64,000 nucleotides of DNA. It comes from Combretum micranthum. Lineage: Eukaryota > Streptophyta > Magnoliopsida > Myrtales > Combretaceae. The notes beneath the pieces were generated by a model. That model searched no databases. It was not told where the DNA came from and was given only the letters and a program-made list of their open reading frames with translations. The position numbers and the translations under genes were made by a program. The stretch is from assembly GCA_024138025.1 (NCBI GenBank), contig JAMXBD010000231.1:496001-560000 (forward strand), given 5' to 3'. Below, piece after piece: positions 35,340 through 47,667 of the stretch (its first letter is position 1; each line of letters opens with the position of its first letter).

Positions 35340-37050
35340 ATATGGCTCCATGGAAATCTCTTAAGGCTCTGCAACAAAAACTTCAAAACGATTAAATCCT
35401 CTAAACCCATTTCAATAGTAGATGAATCTTTTGATTCAAAATCCTCAACTCAAAAGGAAATCTGTTCAAAACGAAAGATTGAAAACCTAAAAAAAAATCC
35501 TTGAACAAGAACGAAACCAAAACTAATGAAAACACAAGCAAGCAACCAAGGATGTTTTGGGTAAATCTTCGCACCCAGAGGATACTCCAAAGCCTTCATT
35601 GAGAAAGAAAAAGAAAGGTAGTCCAAAGATCACAAAAGGAGATATGAGTGGTTTAAGGGAAAAGAAAGTCTCATCACGAAGAAAAGAGAGATTTTCAACA
35701 TGTGATTTCATATACAAAAAAAAAAAGTTAAATTCATCGATTTACTAAGGTAAAGTTTTGTGAGATTTTTTTTATCGATTTTAAATATTTCAGAAAGAAT
35801 GGTTTTTATTTGGATGATTGGATAGGGAAGTTAGGTTGCAAGAAATTGTGTAGCTTGAATGGTGAAGTGTCTTGTGATTTTGTTAAAGAATTCTATGATA
35901 ATTTGTCTCGCAAAAAGTGATGTAAAGTTAGTTTCAAAGATTGGAGATAAAAAGACTAAAATTACTAGGAAGCTGTTGATAAAATGTTTTGATTTGAGAA
36001 ATAAGAAAGATGATGCTGATTTAGTGTCGAAGAAAAAGAGTGAAATTTGTAGAATTCTTAATGATGGAATTGGAAGTTTTTCTGAGGATGATGTGTTTGT
36101 TACTAAATTTGAATTATTAATTCCAATCCTTCACAGATGGTGAATGAATATCTATTGCCAAAGAGAAGGAGTACAACTACTCTTTCTAAGGAAGAAGGAC
36201 TACTAATTTTGGCAAAGACAAAGGATAAACGTGTTGATAATTCAAACAGATTATTAAATCACATATGGAAACATAGAGGAAACAGCCTTATGGAGGGATG
36301 ATTATAGAAATTTTGAAATACAAAGGAATAACTATCCCTAGTGAATCGAATTTCCTATTCCCCTGAAGAAAATAGGCAATATATTAAGAGAATGGGAATT
36401 TTAGTTAAAGGTTTTGGTTTTCTATATACATGGGATGCTATGTTCATAAGAAAAATTGAGTGAAGAAGTTCGCTCGGTAGAAAGTTAAATCTATGTTGGA
36501 TAGTGAAGTGAGAGAAATTTTGATTAAGAAGAAAAGGAGGAATCTAAAATTCAGGAGGAAATTCTAGTGAGAACAGGAGAAGTAAAGGAACAATTGATTA
36601 AGATGATGGGAGAGATATTTGAAGTGATGCTTAAAAATCTATTAGAAAATATCGAAGAACTTCTTCACAACAAATCTGATCAAGGAATTCCTGTTGCTAA
36701 TGTTCCTGAAATTCTTGATCTTGTTGATGGGAATCGAAGTTTGAGAGAAGGAGAAAACATAGCAGTGGCTGATGATCAACACACTCATAAGGACACTATG
36801 GTTGAAGAGGAACAGGCATGTGAAGTTAATTAACCTGATGCTGCGTTATACACAGATGCTCAACCAGTTCCTGATGTTGAGGTGAACAAAGAAGACACAC
36901 CAGTCTCTGTTACACCTGCTGTTGATCTAAGCGCTGATGCTGCTGTAGTTATTGAAATCTTAACCAATATTGCCTTTGAAGATTCACTGAATTATTCCAT
37001 TGTTCCCTATGTTTCTTATCCTCTAGATGTCATCTTTCCCAACAAACCTT
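35340..37050 (+). pseudogene. Extra coding region after pol in element B (plant-transposon-protein-like)
   Basis: A broken reading follows pol. A basic N-terminal part (35340-35740, Lys/Ser/Pro-rich) leads to a segment with DDWIGKLGCKKLC, NGEVSCDFVKEFYDNL (about 35810-35915), then RKLLIKCFDL, ILNDGIGSF and NEYLLPKRRSTTTLSKEEG (36140-36200). The order recalls the putative plant transposon protein domain (VREFYANL-type motif), often found in or beside plant retroelement coding regions. A predicted coiled coil (36567-36680) and an acidic Val/Pro/Asp-rich tail to about 37050 follow. Function is unknown; the family link is by memory of motifs only. Some Sireviruses carry an env-like ORF in this place. 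Confidence 0.5.
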
Positions 37051-37201
37051 AAATCTTTATCTTTATTTTCTAGCAAAACTTTGTTTTAAAAACTTCAATC
37101 CTTTACTTTTTAAGAATATCGTGTAATCGTATGTTTAAGACATCTGTTTTCATGAATGCATGACAATATTATTACTATATTCTATTTTTCCTTTGATGGT
37201 A

Positions 37202-37399
37202 ACAAAAAAGGGGAGAAAAGATAAAGTAGGTTTCCTCTATGTTGAATAATGATTGTTAAATATTGAGAATTGATGTTGGTCACATTCTTACCTATGAATG
37301 TTGCATGATTCTGGATTTATGTTCTGAAAATTTATTTTCTTTATTCTTGAATTTATGATGAAGGAAAAATGCTTTTGTTATCATAAAAAAGAAGGAGAA
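37202..37399 (+). promoter_or_regulatory. Multiple polypurine tracts before 3' LTR of element B
   Basis: AACAAAAAAGGGGAGAAAAG at 37201 and AAAAAAGAAGGAGAA at about 37385, the latter touching the LTR start TGTTGATTCTC. Several purine tracts before the 3' LTR are a known Sirevirus feature. Confidence 0.6.
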
Positions 37400-37711
37400 T
37401 GTTGATTCTCTTCAAATAAAGTTTTGATGATAACAAACTAGTTAAAGAAATCTAATTAATTTATTTAGTGTGCAGGATTTTATTTTAAGTTCATAAACTA
37501 GAATAATAACGAGCTTTATTCAAGGATAAATGAAAGAATTGGAAATCCAGAGGATTATACAGAACATGAAGCAGAACCTTATTAAAGTATGAGAACTTCA
37601 TCCAAAAGATAATCCAAAGGTTATTACAGAAGTAAGGTTTAGTGAAAGATAATAGGGTAAATGTTATAACAAGATATGCAGAAGAAACTTCAGAAGGTTA
37701 CACAGAAGATT
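37400..37711 (+). mobile_element. 3' LTR of element B (truncated after about 310 bp)
   Basis: TGTTGATTCTC and GATGATAACAAA open it. It aligns with 28312 onward (ATAATAACGAGCTTTATT, CATCCAAAAGATAATCC) to ACAGAAGATTTAT, after which similarity ends. The missing 3' part was deleted; no target duplication can be read. Confidence 0.75.
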
Positions 37712-38504
37712 TATATCTAAAATTAACATTGCAACATATCTAAAGAAAATTCCTAACTTTGTCTAGCTAGTAAAGTGAACCAAAAAAATATCTAATCTTT
37801 TACCACTACTCAAGCCTCATGCCAGGCTTCAATTAGGATTTTATCTTCTATTAACTTGGTTGGCAGCCATTTAAGATGACATACAACTACGTAAAGAGCT
37901 TTTGCACAAAATTTCAAAGATAAATTATTATTAACCATTGTGCCTCAAGCCATTTTCAACATCATTATTCTTCTTTAAAAAAACTTCATTGTGTTTTAGT
38001 GAATAGTTAACTATTAGTTGTTGCCTAATTCCCATGTTAGAATAATACTTTTTAGATGCCTTTGAGGTTATTTATTCCATCATCAAACCTTAGGAATTGC
38101 GTTTTAAAACCACTTTAAACCTTAACCATGGCTTTAAACCTCTTAAATACTAAAAATCTTGTGTTTTTACTAAATATAATTTTAACCCATCCTTATAATA
38201 TTGATGAATCATTTTTATATTTGTTTTATAAGGGATAAATTGCAGTGGTTTTATAATTTAAGGGGTCTATGTGAATTCATTACCTAATTTTGTATTATTC
38301 CTATCTTTACGGATAATGAGGATAATTTGAAGAAATATAGATATTTGATTGGTTTTTATTTGGAATTAATTGAAGACATGTTAAAGACTGGATCAATTCT
38401 ATACCCTAGTTAGCATATTAAAAGAGTATTCACAATTTATTGAAGTGTTTAAGCGATATATGCCTTAATTTCCATTTTGTTGAATTTGCGCTTAATTTAT
38501 TTAT
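37712..38504. other. No gene seen
   Basis: AT-rich sequence with no coding or LTR match that I can support. It may include upstream RT sequence of the copia remnant that follows, but no motif is readable. Confidence 0.5.
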
Positions 38505-39406
38505 TTATTATTGCACTTTTATATGTGGGTGATATTCTTCTAACATGGCCTAATATTGGTGTTATATATGAACTTGGACAAAAGCCTAATTCATTAGTGA
38601 TCTCAGTCTGGTTCAGTTTTCTTTAGGATTGCAATTTGTTGAACTCTTCAAGGAACCTTGCTTAATTATAAAAAGTTCATTTTAGATATATAGATGGATG
38701 CAAGCTTATCAATAGCAAAGCTAACTTGTTTTCCCTTACCAACTGACTTGAAGCTTGATAATGTGAATGTTAAAGTAGTTGAAAATCCTTCTTTCTATGT
38801 AAGCCACTTATTTATACACCTAATTCTAAACTAGGCTCAACAATCTTTTGTTATACATCATCTAAGCTAGTTTTTATCTAATATCTAAACTTTTTATCAG
38901 GCCCTTTTGCATACTTGATGATATTTGAAGTAGTGTTTTCCTTAAGCTTTGTTATATCCTTCTTCTAATACTCTTTACTTTTGTGGGATATTCAGATCAA
39001 ATAGAGGAGCTTACTTTGGATAGAAATGCTATTATATTTTTGGCATGTTGCACTTGTTATAGTTTCTACTTCCACATTGAAGTTGGATATAGAAAATGGC
39101 CTCTTCTATAAGGAATCACATGGGTCTCAAATAGTTTGCAGGACGTTAGAGTTAATGTTCCTAATTTGTTGCCCTTATGTTGTGATAACTAAATGGCTTT
39201 GTCATTGCCAGCTAATCCTTGTTTATATGACACATTACAAACATTGATATTGATGTGCACATTAAGGAGATAGTTTGATTTTAACTTCTTGTTTAAGTGT
39301 CTTCTCAATTTCAATTGGTTGATTTTTGCCCTAATGTTATGGGAGAAAAAAAAACACATTTCTTTTGGGTGCCAAGTTGGGTCGCAAAGATCTACTTGGG
39401 GGGAGA
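38505..39406 (+). pseudogene. Copia element H: RT end and RNase H remnant
   Basis: ALLYVGDILLTWPNIGVI at about 38512 is the YVDD block with the second catalytic position read as Gly. LINSKANLF, DNVNVK and VENPSFY follow (38700-38800). Later pieces (39150-39400) match the end of copia RNase H: NVPNLLPL, MALSLPANPCLYD and a C-terminal LGAKLGRKDLLGG. A purine tract GGGGGGAGATG follows at 39398. Frames change repeatedly. It is a different copia lineage from B, C and D. Confidence 0.65.
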
Positions 39407-39452
39407 TGTGAAGCACATTACTTGTTTTTATTATTTACACATGGAAGCATGG
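39407..39452 (+). mobile_element. Start of the 3' LTR of copia element H
   Basis: TGTGAAGCACATTAC follows the purine tract directly, as a copia 3' LTR would. It is interrupted 46 bp later by the candidate DNA element; 41015-41103 may be its continuation. Confidence 0.45.
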
Positions 39453-41014
39453 TTGTCAACTCGCAATTCTACATAGAATCGCTAGTGGATGAGTAAAATC
39501 GAAACATAGAAATGTAAGTTTCTACAACCTTTGTGGAAAAGCTTTCAAATATTAGAGAGTTAATTGTATTACACTTAAAAAACATAAAATAGATAATAAA
39601 ATATGGATAACCAACACATATTTGAAGCATATGTCACAATAGAACTCATAAAGTCATCATGGTATAGATAATCAACATATATATTTTTTTCTTTTATTCC
39701 TAGATATGTCTATGATTTTTCTTGGTACACTAAAGTATTTTGTTTAGTACTTAAGACTTTAATAGAAGGCAACAAATAATGAACAAATAACTATCTTAAT
39801 TTAAAAGTAACAGAAGCAACTTATCATTGAAAGGTAGACTAGCACTTCTACCTATTATTTTTCATAACTCATAACAAGTGAGTCATTTCACCTTCTTTAC
39901 CATGTAAGTCTTGGAACTTAAATGCAACTAATAATCTCCTATTTCTACCAAAAAAAACTAATATCTTTTTAAAAATAATAAGCAACATAAAAATAATAAA
40001 CATTAAACAATCCGTTTAACATCTACTTTTACATTTACTCGTATAATTTTAAAATTTATAGTGAAATTGAGTCAATAAAATTTACTATGAGGACTTGACT
40101 AGAGCTAGAATTTTTATGCCTTTCCCATCATCAATTAAATAAAATTCAGGATAAAAAAAAAAAGAGAAAGAAAGAAAATAGAAAAAACTTTCTTTCGTGT
40201 GTTTTGATTCAATAGTCTTAACACATGTGCATCAGTAATGAGCTTACAGCTAACTTTTATTTATTTATTTATTTTAGTTGAACATCATGCACCAAACTTA
40301 ATGATAAATATTTCATAGCCAAAATAGTTAGTACATGTTGTAATAAAAATATTAAAAAAAAACATCTGACATTCAACAAATGAAAAGACATTCCAAAAAG
40401 AAACATATACTATATATCAATACACCAAAATCTTCTTCGATCAGCTTTTTTTTTGTTCAGTTCACTGATCACTCAAAATCCTCATACAATAGCTAGCTAT
40501 GCAATCTTCTACCTTGGACTCTTCCACCTCATCGCGAAGCCATCTAGCTCCCACGCGTCTCCTCTCTTCCTACCAAGGAGGTCCTACCTCCTCTGACCAC
40601 ACTCTCACCTAGCGATCCTCCTCGGTTATGCAACTGGCCACCGTAGGCCCTCCATGCTAGTTAGAGAGACAGCTGCTAGGGAGCTGAAGCAGCGACGCGC
40701 CAACTAGGACTACTAGCTTTTGGGACATCATGTGGAACACAAACTTCATGGTAGTTTCGATTGTGATATTGATTTGCATAACAAGCAAGCATCCCAATAC
40801 ATTGATCTAGCTGTAGATCTATGGGTACGCAGCGAATTAGTAGAATCATTGGAAACAAACATAAACTCGCGAGTGAACCAATTTTATAGATAAAATCGCG
40901 ATCTACATCCGAGTTTGTTCAAAACTAGGTTTTTTAGTTAGTTAACTTGGAGATGCCTACTAGAAACGTAAACTTGTACGATTCCACGATTTGAATCGCG
41001 ATTTTGATAATAAT
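39453..41014. mobile_element. Candidate non-autonomous DNA transposon (1.56 kb)
   Basis: GCATGG occurs at 39447-39452 and 41015-41020. Just inside, the left end reads TTGTCAACTCGCAATTC and the reverse complement of the right end reads TTATCAAAATCGCGATTC, so the ends are imperfect inverted repeats. TCGCGATT-type motifs are frequent in the right arm (40870-41005). The centre holds an unusually GC-rich patch (40497-40710). No transposase is recognisable. A 6-bp duplication could be chance or a decayed 8-9 bp one (hAT or Mutator). Confidence 0.4.
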
Positions 41015-41103
41015 GCATGGCAGTATTACATAGTGACACTTGTCATTTATTTGTAGCTTTGTTAATTATTCTTTGGATAGCCTATGGTAGTTGCAGGGGA
41101 TTG

Positions 41104-41986
41104 TGTACTAGAAAATACTCCCGGAGTAGGGGAAAGGATTGAGTATTTGCCTTAAAATACACAAACAACTGATTTTATGCAATCAAATCAAATTAACCTT
41201 CGATAACAGTAGATATAATAATAACATATTATAAAATGAAATAAAAAAGAGATAGGGATAGAAAATTTGAACCTAGATTTAACATGAAGTTCGGCTCGCT
41301 CTCTACTCTCCTCGATCATTAATTGTCTCCAATCGAGGATATTTCACACACTTTATTAATTTCACAAAAACACACTAGATATCAATGTTCAGGAAATAAA
41401 ATAGGTCCTTCTCACTCTATAGTGTTTTCTTATAGATAGTAGATACAAGAACAAAGTACTATATGATTTTCTCTCTTTTTAGATTTTACAAAGTAATAAA
41501 TAAAAGAACAAAAAAATTTCTTGATTTATTTTTGCAAATGAAAGCTCTTTCAAAGTTATCTGAATCTCTAAGGAAAGCATATTTATAGTCTTCAAAAACT
41601 TAAATGTCCGTTGGAAATAACATCTGATAGATGGTGACATTAAATGCACACAACGGTCGAATTAAAGGTCCAATGGCTCACCGGTCCAAATTCCCACCAA
41701 CTCACAAGTCCATAGATCTCACATTGATTGACTTGTCGCACCTTTATCATGCCTTAGATGTTGGACTCGACCAGCACTTTGCTTTGTCTTACTAGACCAG
41801 CTTGCAATGCACTCCTAGTCAACACAAAAACAAAGCATACAAGGGCACATATACACACAACACGACTATCTTGATTTATATTTTTCTTTATAAATTATCA
41901 GTCATATTCAAGTGAGGTGTGTTTATAAAATCTTTACATAACATTTGCTCTCATCAAAATCATATATAAGATAATTCAATTTAACA
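41104..41986 (-). mobile_element. 3' LTR of minus-strand copia element C
   Basis: 883 bp. On the minus strand it starts TGTTAAATTGAATTATC at 41986 and ends TAGTACA at 41104. The same sequence reappears as the 5' LTR in two pieces (51013-51335, 57815-58341). Compared with that copy it has an extra stretch of about 65-80 bp (41410-41475). Confidence 0.85.
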
Positions 41987-42006
41987 ATCTCCATCATTTT
42001 GATAAG
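41987..42006 (-). promoter_or_regulatory. Polypurine tract of element C
   Basis: On the minus strand AAAATGATGGAGAT lies just before the 3' LTR start; the usual copia position. Confidence 0.5.
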
Positions 42007-42699
42007 GGTAAATAGTTATGTAAAACCTATTTGTTACTTACTTCCCCTTAATAAAGCTCCCCAAAATTTTGTCAAAATAGTAGATTAAGAATACCCAAAA
42101 ACATAAGATTAATCCACTAAATATGCATTATCTCTCCCTTAATCATACTAGATTTCTCCCATTTTAACCTCATCAAAAATATTTATACAAGATAGTAAGC
42201 AAAAGAATCAAGAGAAACAATTATATTAAACAATTATGTAGGACATACAACAAAAAGGTTATAGAGATGTCCAAAGATAGAGTTCCAATATAGAGCAAAC
42301 ATAAAAGTGCAAACAAGAAACTTGAAAAATATGAGGATTACGCATAAGGATCAAGACGACGATGATACTATAGAAGTGATCCATGAATAATGCATGCAAA
42401 AAAAGGAGTAAGTACCAGCAAGCCGATGTCAGTAAGAATAAAGTTTTAAAAGCAAACCCACAAAGTTGATTGAGGTTCGATTGAGCCGTCAAAAGAGAGA
42501 TCGATGGGCCAGTCTTAGTCCCATCGGTGAGTTGATGAAAACTTTAGGCAAAATGGAGCCAACGAGCCTCATGTCAAGCCCTCAATAGCCGTCATTAGTA
42601 AACATGCAATAGTAGAAAAGATAGGTCATCCTGAGAGCTTCATATCATATGTATGCATGTTTGGTATTTAACTGCTTGTTTAACCTAAAACAAGTTCTA

Positions 42700-43390
42700 G
42701 ATCAACTTGGCTTCATGATATTTAGCACTCATCATCTTTTATCATACCAATTATCTTTGTAAAGTGAAAAAACAATCCTTACTCAAGAGTTTTGTAAAAA
42801 TATCAACAATTTGATTGTTCGTATCAACAAATTCCAAGTTGATATCTCTATTTAGAACATGAACTTTAATGAAATGATGTCTAATTTCGATATGCTTGGT
42901 TATTGAGTGTGTTGGATAGGATTTTTCGTTAAATTTATAACACTAGCGTTATTGCAATCGATTTGGAACATCTATAATATTTTTAAACCATAATCTAGCA
43001 AAGTTTGGTTTATCAATAAAACATGTAGCAATAGATACCAATAATTATATACTTAGCTTCAGCAGTTGAAAATATAACCAAATTTTATTTCTTCGAGTGC
43101 CAAGATATTAGGGAGTTTCCAAGAAAGTAGCATGTGCTGCTTGTGCTTTTCCAATCTACTTTGTACCCATTAAAGTCTGCATTGGAGTATCTACTAGATC
43201 AAAGGAGCTAAATTTTGGATACCACAAGCCAATTTCAACAGTTCTTGCAAGATACTTGAATAAGTGTTTTACTGCAAGCAAGTGTAATTCTTTTAGACAA
43301 GATTGAAATCATGCACATATACATACCAAAAACATGATATCAAGTCTTGAAGCCATCAGATATAACAAATGGCCTATATTTCATGCCTCT
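42700..43390 (-). pseudogene. Element C RNase H
   Basis: Reading the minus strand: LISW.HSKK at about 43090, STAEAKYIIIG (Glu kept, about 43065), then CNNASVINLTKNPIQHT, KHIEIRHHFIK-type and QIVDIFTKLLS near 42800. The frame changes several times. The order is that of copia RNase H. The rest to 41987 is untranslated. Confidence 0.75.
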
Positions 43391-44258
43391 ATAAGCTTTT
43401 CACAAACATTTTTTTCTTATTATCATTTTTGTTAAGTTTTACATTTATACTCATAGGCATAGGTCTTGTTTTATAGTTATCCATTTTGAATCTTTTCAAA
43501 AGTTCTTTGTATATTTTGATTTATTTACAAAGTTTCCATTTTCAAATTGCTTTATTTGAAGGCCCAAAAAATAATTAACTCCCATTCATGCTCATCTCAA
43601 ATTCGTTCATCATGTACCCAACAAATTCATTTATAAGACTCAAGTTAGTAGCTCTAAACATTATATCATCCACATAGATTTGAATAATTAATGTATTTGA
43701 CTTTGTGATTTTTCACAAAAAAAAAAAAAAAAGAGTTTATGTCAATTTTTCTTTTAGGAAAGTCCTTTGTTTAAAGGAAGCTATTGAGTATTTTATACCA
43801 AGCTCTAAGAGCTTGCTTGTGACTATAAAGAGCTATTTGTTTGTAAACATGATAAGGGAATTCATTATTTTAAAACCCTGTGGCTACTCTACTTTAAACT
43901 TCTTCTTTTATAAAACCATTTAAGAAACAATTTTGACATCCATTTGAAAAAGAGTAAAATTTTTTAATGAACAAATGCCAAAGAATCCCTATAGCTTTTT
44001 ATAGTAACTGGGACAAAGGTCTTATCAAAATCTATGTCTTCTTTCTTGATTATATCCTTTAGACTAATCATGCTTTATTTCTTGTTATTATTCTTGCTTC
44101 ATCTAATTTGTCTATATAAACCCTTGGTTCCAATACTGGTGTACTTCAAGCCTTGGAACTAAGCTTCAAATCTCATTTCTTGTAAATCTGGTTTTTTAAT
44201 TCTCTTGCATTTCTTGTATCCAAATTCATCTTTTAAAGCTTCACTCGTATTCTTTTCT
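43391..44258 (-). pseudogene. Element C reverse transcriptase
   Basis: Minus-strand blocks: SEALKDEFGYKK at about 44245, a WSLVPR-type block, TKWVYKNKLDEARI-type block near 44100, EDIDFDKTFVPV near 44035, FQMDVKNCFLNGF-type near 43945, ALYSHKQALRAWY near 43820 and intact IYVDDIMF near 43665. Then MNEFEMSMNG near 43605. Numerous frameshifts separate them. The upstream part of pol lies beyond the inserted LTR at 47668. Confidence 0.8.
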
Positions 44259-44259
44259 T

Positions 44260-45982
44260 GCCTCGAGGGTACCCTAGTAGTTATAAACAGCTACACTTGA
44301 TATACTTACTAGTTTACCTTCAAGAATGACATGTTTTCAAACAACAGGATCTTGCTTTGATAGAAAATGACATATACATATAAGCCATAATTAGTAAATA
44401 ACTATCATCTCAGTGCTTGAATATAATATTACAAACCATACTGTCTTTCCAAAAAGTCTCTAAAATAGAACTAATAATTTAAATACTAACTAACTTAGAC
44501 TATAATTAAAAGTAAAGAATTTATCCCCTAATCTCTTATGATCTTCCAGTTTTGAACTTCTTACCAGAGCTAAATTCCTGGAAGATTGACAAACCATGGC
44601 CTAAGTATAACCTTGAAAGGACTATTGGAGTGTAAGCAAAACCAGGGACTCAGTGAATAACCAGAAATTATCACATATCAAACAAGTTTATTAACAATCA
44701 TATGAAATGCATCAATCAAGCATATACACAAATATAAGCCTAGATAACCCGGAATCCATAGCAGGATGAAGATTTACGATCTCTCATCGGGGTTGAAGGA
44801 AAACAATACTATGGCCTACCTACCCAGAAGAGACTAAGCCTATAGGAAAACAATAATACTCACTTTAATTATCACTTTAAACTTACCATATCTTTAACAC
44901 TCATTTCTTACTTTAGCCTTAGAAACTCCACTAAGTGTTAGTCATTTCAAAGCGATACTATAAGTGGCATCCTTCATTTACCATTTAGTTCCTATGGTAC
45001 CGATAGAACAAAGGTAATCTTGTATAAAACTAATAATCTCTTTACTTAGAAAAACCAACCATTACTAGAGATTCGAAACACTAACACGTAATAGGTTGCC
45101 ACTTACTCAAATGTTGCTTATGCAAATCGTGCAATGCATGTTCATTTCATTTATGGTACCAGTAGTTTTTAATCAGGTTTAAAGTGATCAATCATTACAC
45201 AGAAAAATAGCATGTTGTACAAACAATACGTTCATATAGAATTCTATTATCACTATCATTAGAGTAGCTTAGCAATCAATAATTTATATAGCAAACAATT
45301 CATGTAAGCCCATACAGCAAATTCATGTTATTATTTTTCATTTAAGATTAGCTAAGCTATAAGCACTCACAATGTAATAGTCTGAGTTACTCTACTATAC
45401 TGGCTAATTGTAATAGTCAGTTGGAAAATCCTCTATAGTTTCAAAATCACCTATTGAGATGAATAAAATATTCATCAATATAACATAAACTATAGAACTA
45501 AACTCCTATGAATGTCTAAGTATCATATATTGGCATTTGGTTTTATTTCTATCACTATATTAGTCCTTTAATGGCCTTATGGTGACAATTATTATTTAAT
45601 ATTTATTTTCATTTTTCTTTTCTTGATCTTGTTTGATATTTATATATTTTTATTCGGTAGTTGTAGAATTTATATTTAGTAGATTGATATTTTATTATTA
45701 CTATTATCATCACTTTTACATTGTCATTTAGTTAACCTATTATAGTAGCTAATATTTATTTACTATTATTTAGTTTCATCGTATTTCTCTTAATCTATTT
45801 CATATAATTATCTTGTCATTTTTAGGAATCATATTATTTATAATTTAAACTTATTTAGATTTCCATTCTTATATATTTACCTATATAAAATAATTATTTT
45901 ACAATTATCATAATTTATTCTTATATGTAGAGTATACTAATATTAGCAATATGATAATAATATTAATCTTAATAAAAATTAC

Positions 45983-46043
<61 letters not shown>

Positions 46044-47662
46044 TCATTGACAACATTAATAATAATGATAACATTAGTAATAATAATCTTAATGATGATG
46101 ATGATATTCGGAATAAAACAGATTTTATTTTTATTTTTTTATATAGAAGCCGAGAGGTACACTGCTATGTACCAGCCAAGCTTTTCTGGAAACACAGTGC
46201 CTTCAAAAAAATCAAAGCCAAGAGGTACACAGGGAGTTCACCACCCCATGTTCTAGTCGAGCTCTTCTACGAATTGTTTTCCTACACGAGTTTGATCCAT
46301 TTTTCTATAAATTTCCACATCCAACTTGTTTCTAAATCATTCTTAAGTGTTTCTACATGATATATCATCTTATAACACATCAACATGTGTATAATCCTTG
46401 TTTTTTAAATGTAAACAGTGTAACTAGGTTTTAATGAAAGTGCCTTATTGTGGATGTTTTAAGCTCCATTCTTGAGTTGATTTCGAACCTGGGATTAACA
46501 AAACATTGTTTAAGACAATGTTTAATATATAAATTAACTTAAAACGAAATTAACTTACCTCTTTTGCTCCTTATCCTAGCTTGTTGGTATTCTTTAATGG
46601 AGTTGTGGTATGTTTGAGTTGTTCATTGTTTTGGTGGTTTCGGTGGGACGAATTTAAGCTATTGTTGTTGTTGTTTTATGTGGGTTAATGGCTTTGTTTA
46701 GTAGTGCATTAAGGCTTTTGTTTTAAGTTGATAAATGAGCATATATAATGGAGTAATGGAGGCTATAATGTTCGGTTGAAGAAGAAGATTGTGTCCACCT
46801 AATTTTCTTGATTTGGCTTAATCTTTCCCTTCATTTAATGAACTATCTAGGTGCCCCAATTAGATTGGTTATGTGTGTTGAATTGTTGACTTTTGGTAGA
46901 CAATTTGGGCATGTTTTTCATGCATTTCAGCTAGCAAATTCCAATGCAAATCTAACCACATATTTTGGTGCAATTTGCACTGTATTTACATATATCTATT
47001 AATATAATATTAGTTAGTTAATAATTATCTAAATTTTAGGATAGTTTATTAAGTTAAATGGGTACAAATATGATAATTATTTAGGAGTTTTATCTCCAAA
47101 AATTTATATAGAGTTCTACAAATTTTCTAGATTGTTATTGAGTTTATCTCTGGGTTTAACATTTTTCGCGATTAATTATTTTTAGATTTTATCTCACTCA
47201 ATTAGGGTTTTCTAAGCTTAATAGGTCAATTTTCGTTTTAGGCTCTAATAGCTTAAGAATACTCTAATTAAAACAATTGTGTGATTCAAATATTTATTTA
47301 GAGTGTAGATTATTAGTTATAGATCTATTTATGTTTTTATTATGTATTTATAACAATAACAGTTTATCTTTAGGTTATTACTTTCTAACTATAAGCATAA
47401 TTGGTTATTTAATCTTTATCACACTTAAAATCTTAACTAAGTTATATTTATATCTTGAGTTTTCGATAGCCACTATAAAATCTTATTAGTAGTATTTGAT
47501 ACTATCTAAAAAACTTTCTTTTAAAGTTTAAAACTATATACAGGTTTACTACTACTCAGAGTTCTATTCTAGAGTCTTTGTTGAGTTCAATATTAATTAT
47601 CTATTTTCTACATTTATATTTCTGTTTATTTTTACTGGTATGAAAAATTCTTGGAGTTTACA
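44260..47662 (-). mobile_element. Reverse-oriented gypsy-type solo LTR (E) inside element C pol
   Basis: On the minus strand it starts TGTAAACTCCAAG at 47662 and ends near CCCTCGAGGC at 44260, where the family end GTGACA seems deleted. TTCTT flanks it (44255-44259, 47663-47667). Removing it joins integrase-linker text to the RT start of element C. Late-LTR motifs of the element A family are readable in reverse (TTCACTGAG..GCTTACACTCC near 44640, TGCATTTCATATG near 44705). It is more diverged than the other family copies and is about 3.4 kb. Confidence 0.65.
45983..46042. repeat. (AAT)20 microsatellite
   Basis: An uninterrupted run of 20 AAT units inside solo LTR E. It produces a spurious poly-isoleucine reading frame. 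Confidence 0.95.
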
Positions 47663-47667
47663 TTCTT

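Noticed and set aside
45951..46256. 101-codon frame rich in isoleucine
   Set aside because: Translation of the (AAT)20 microsatellite and its surroundings inside solo LTR E.
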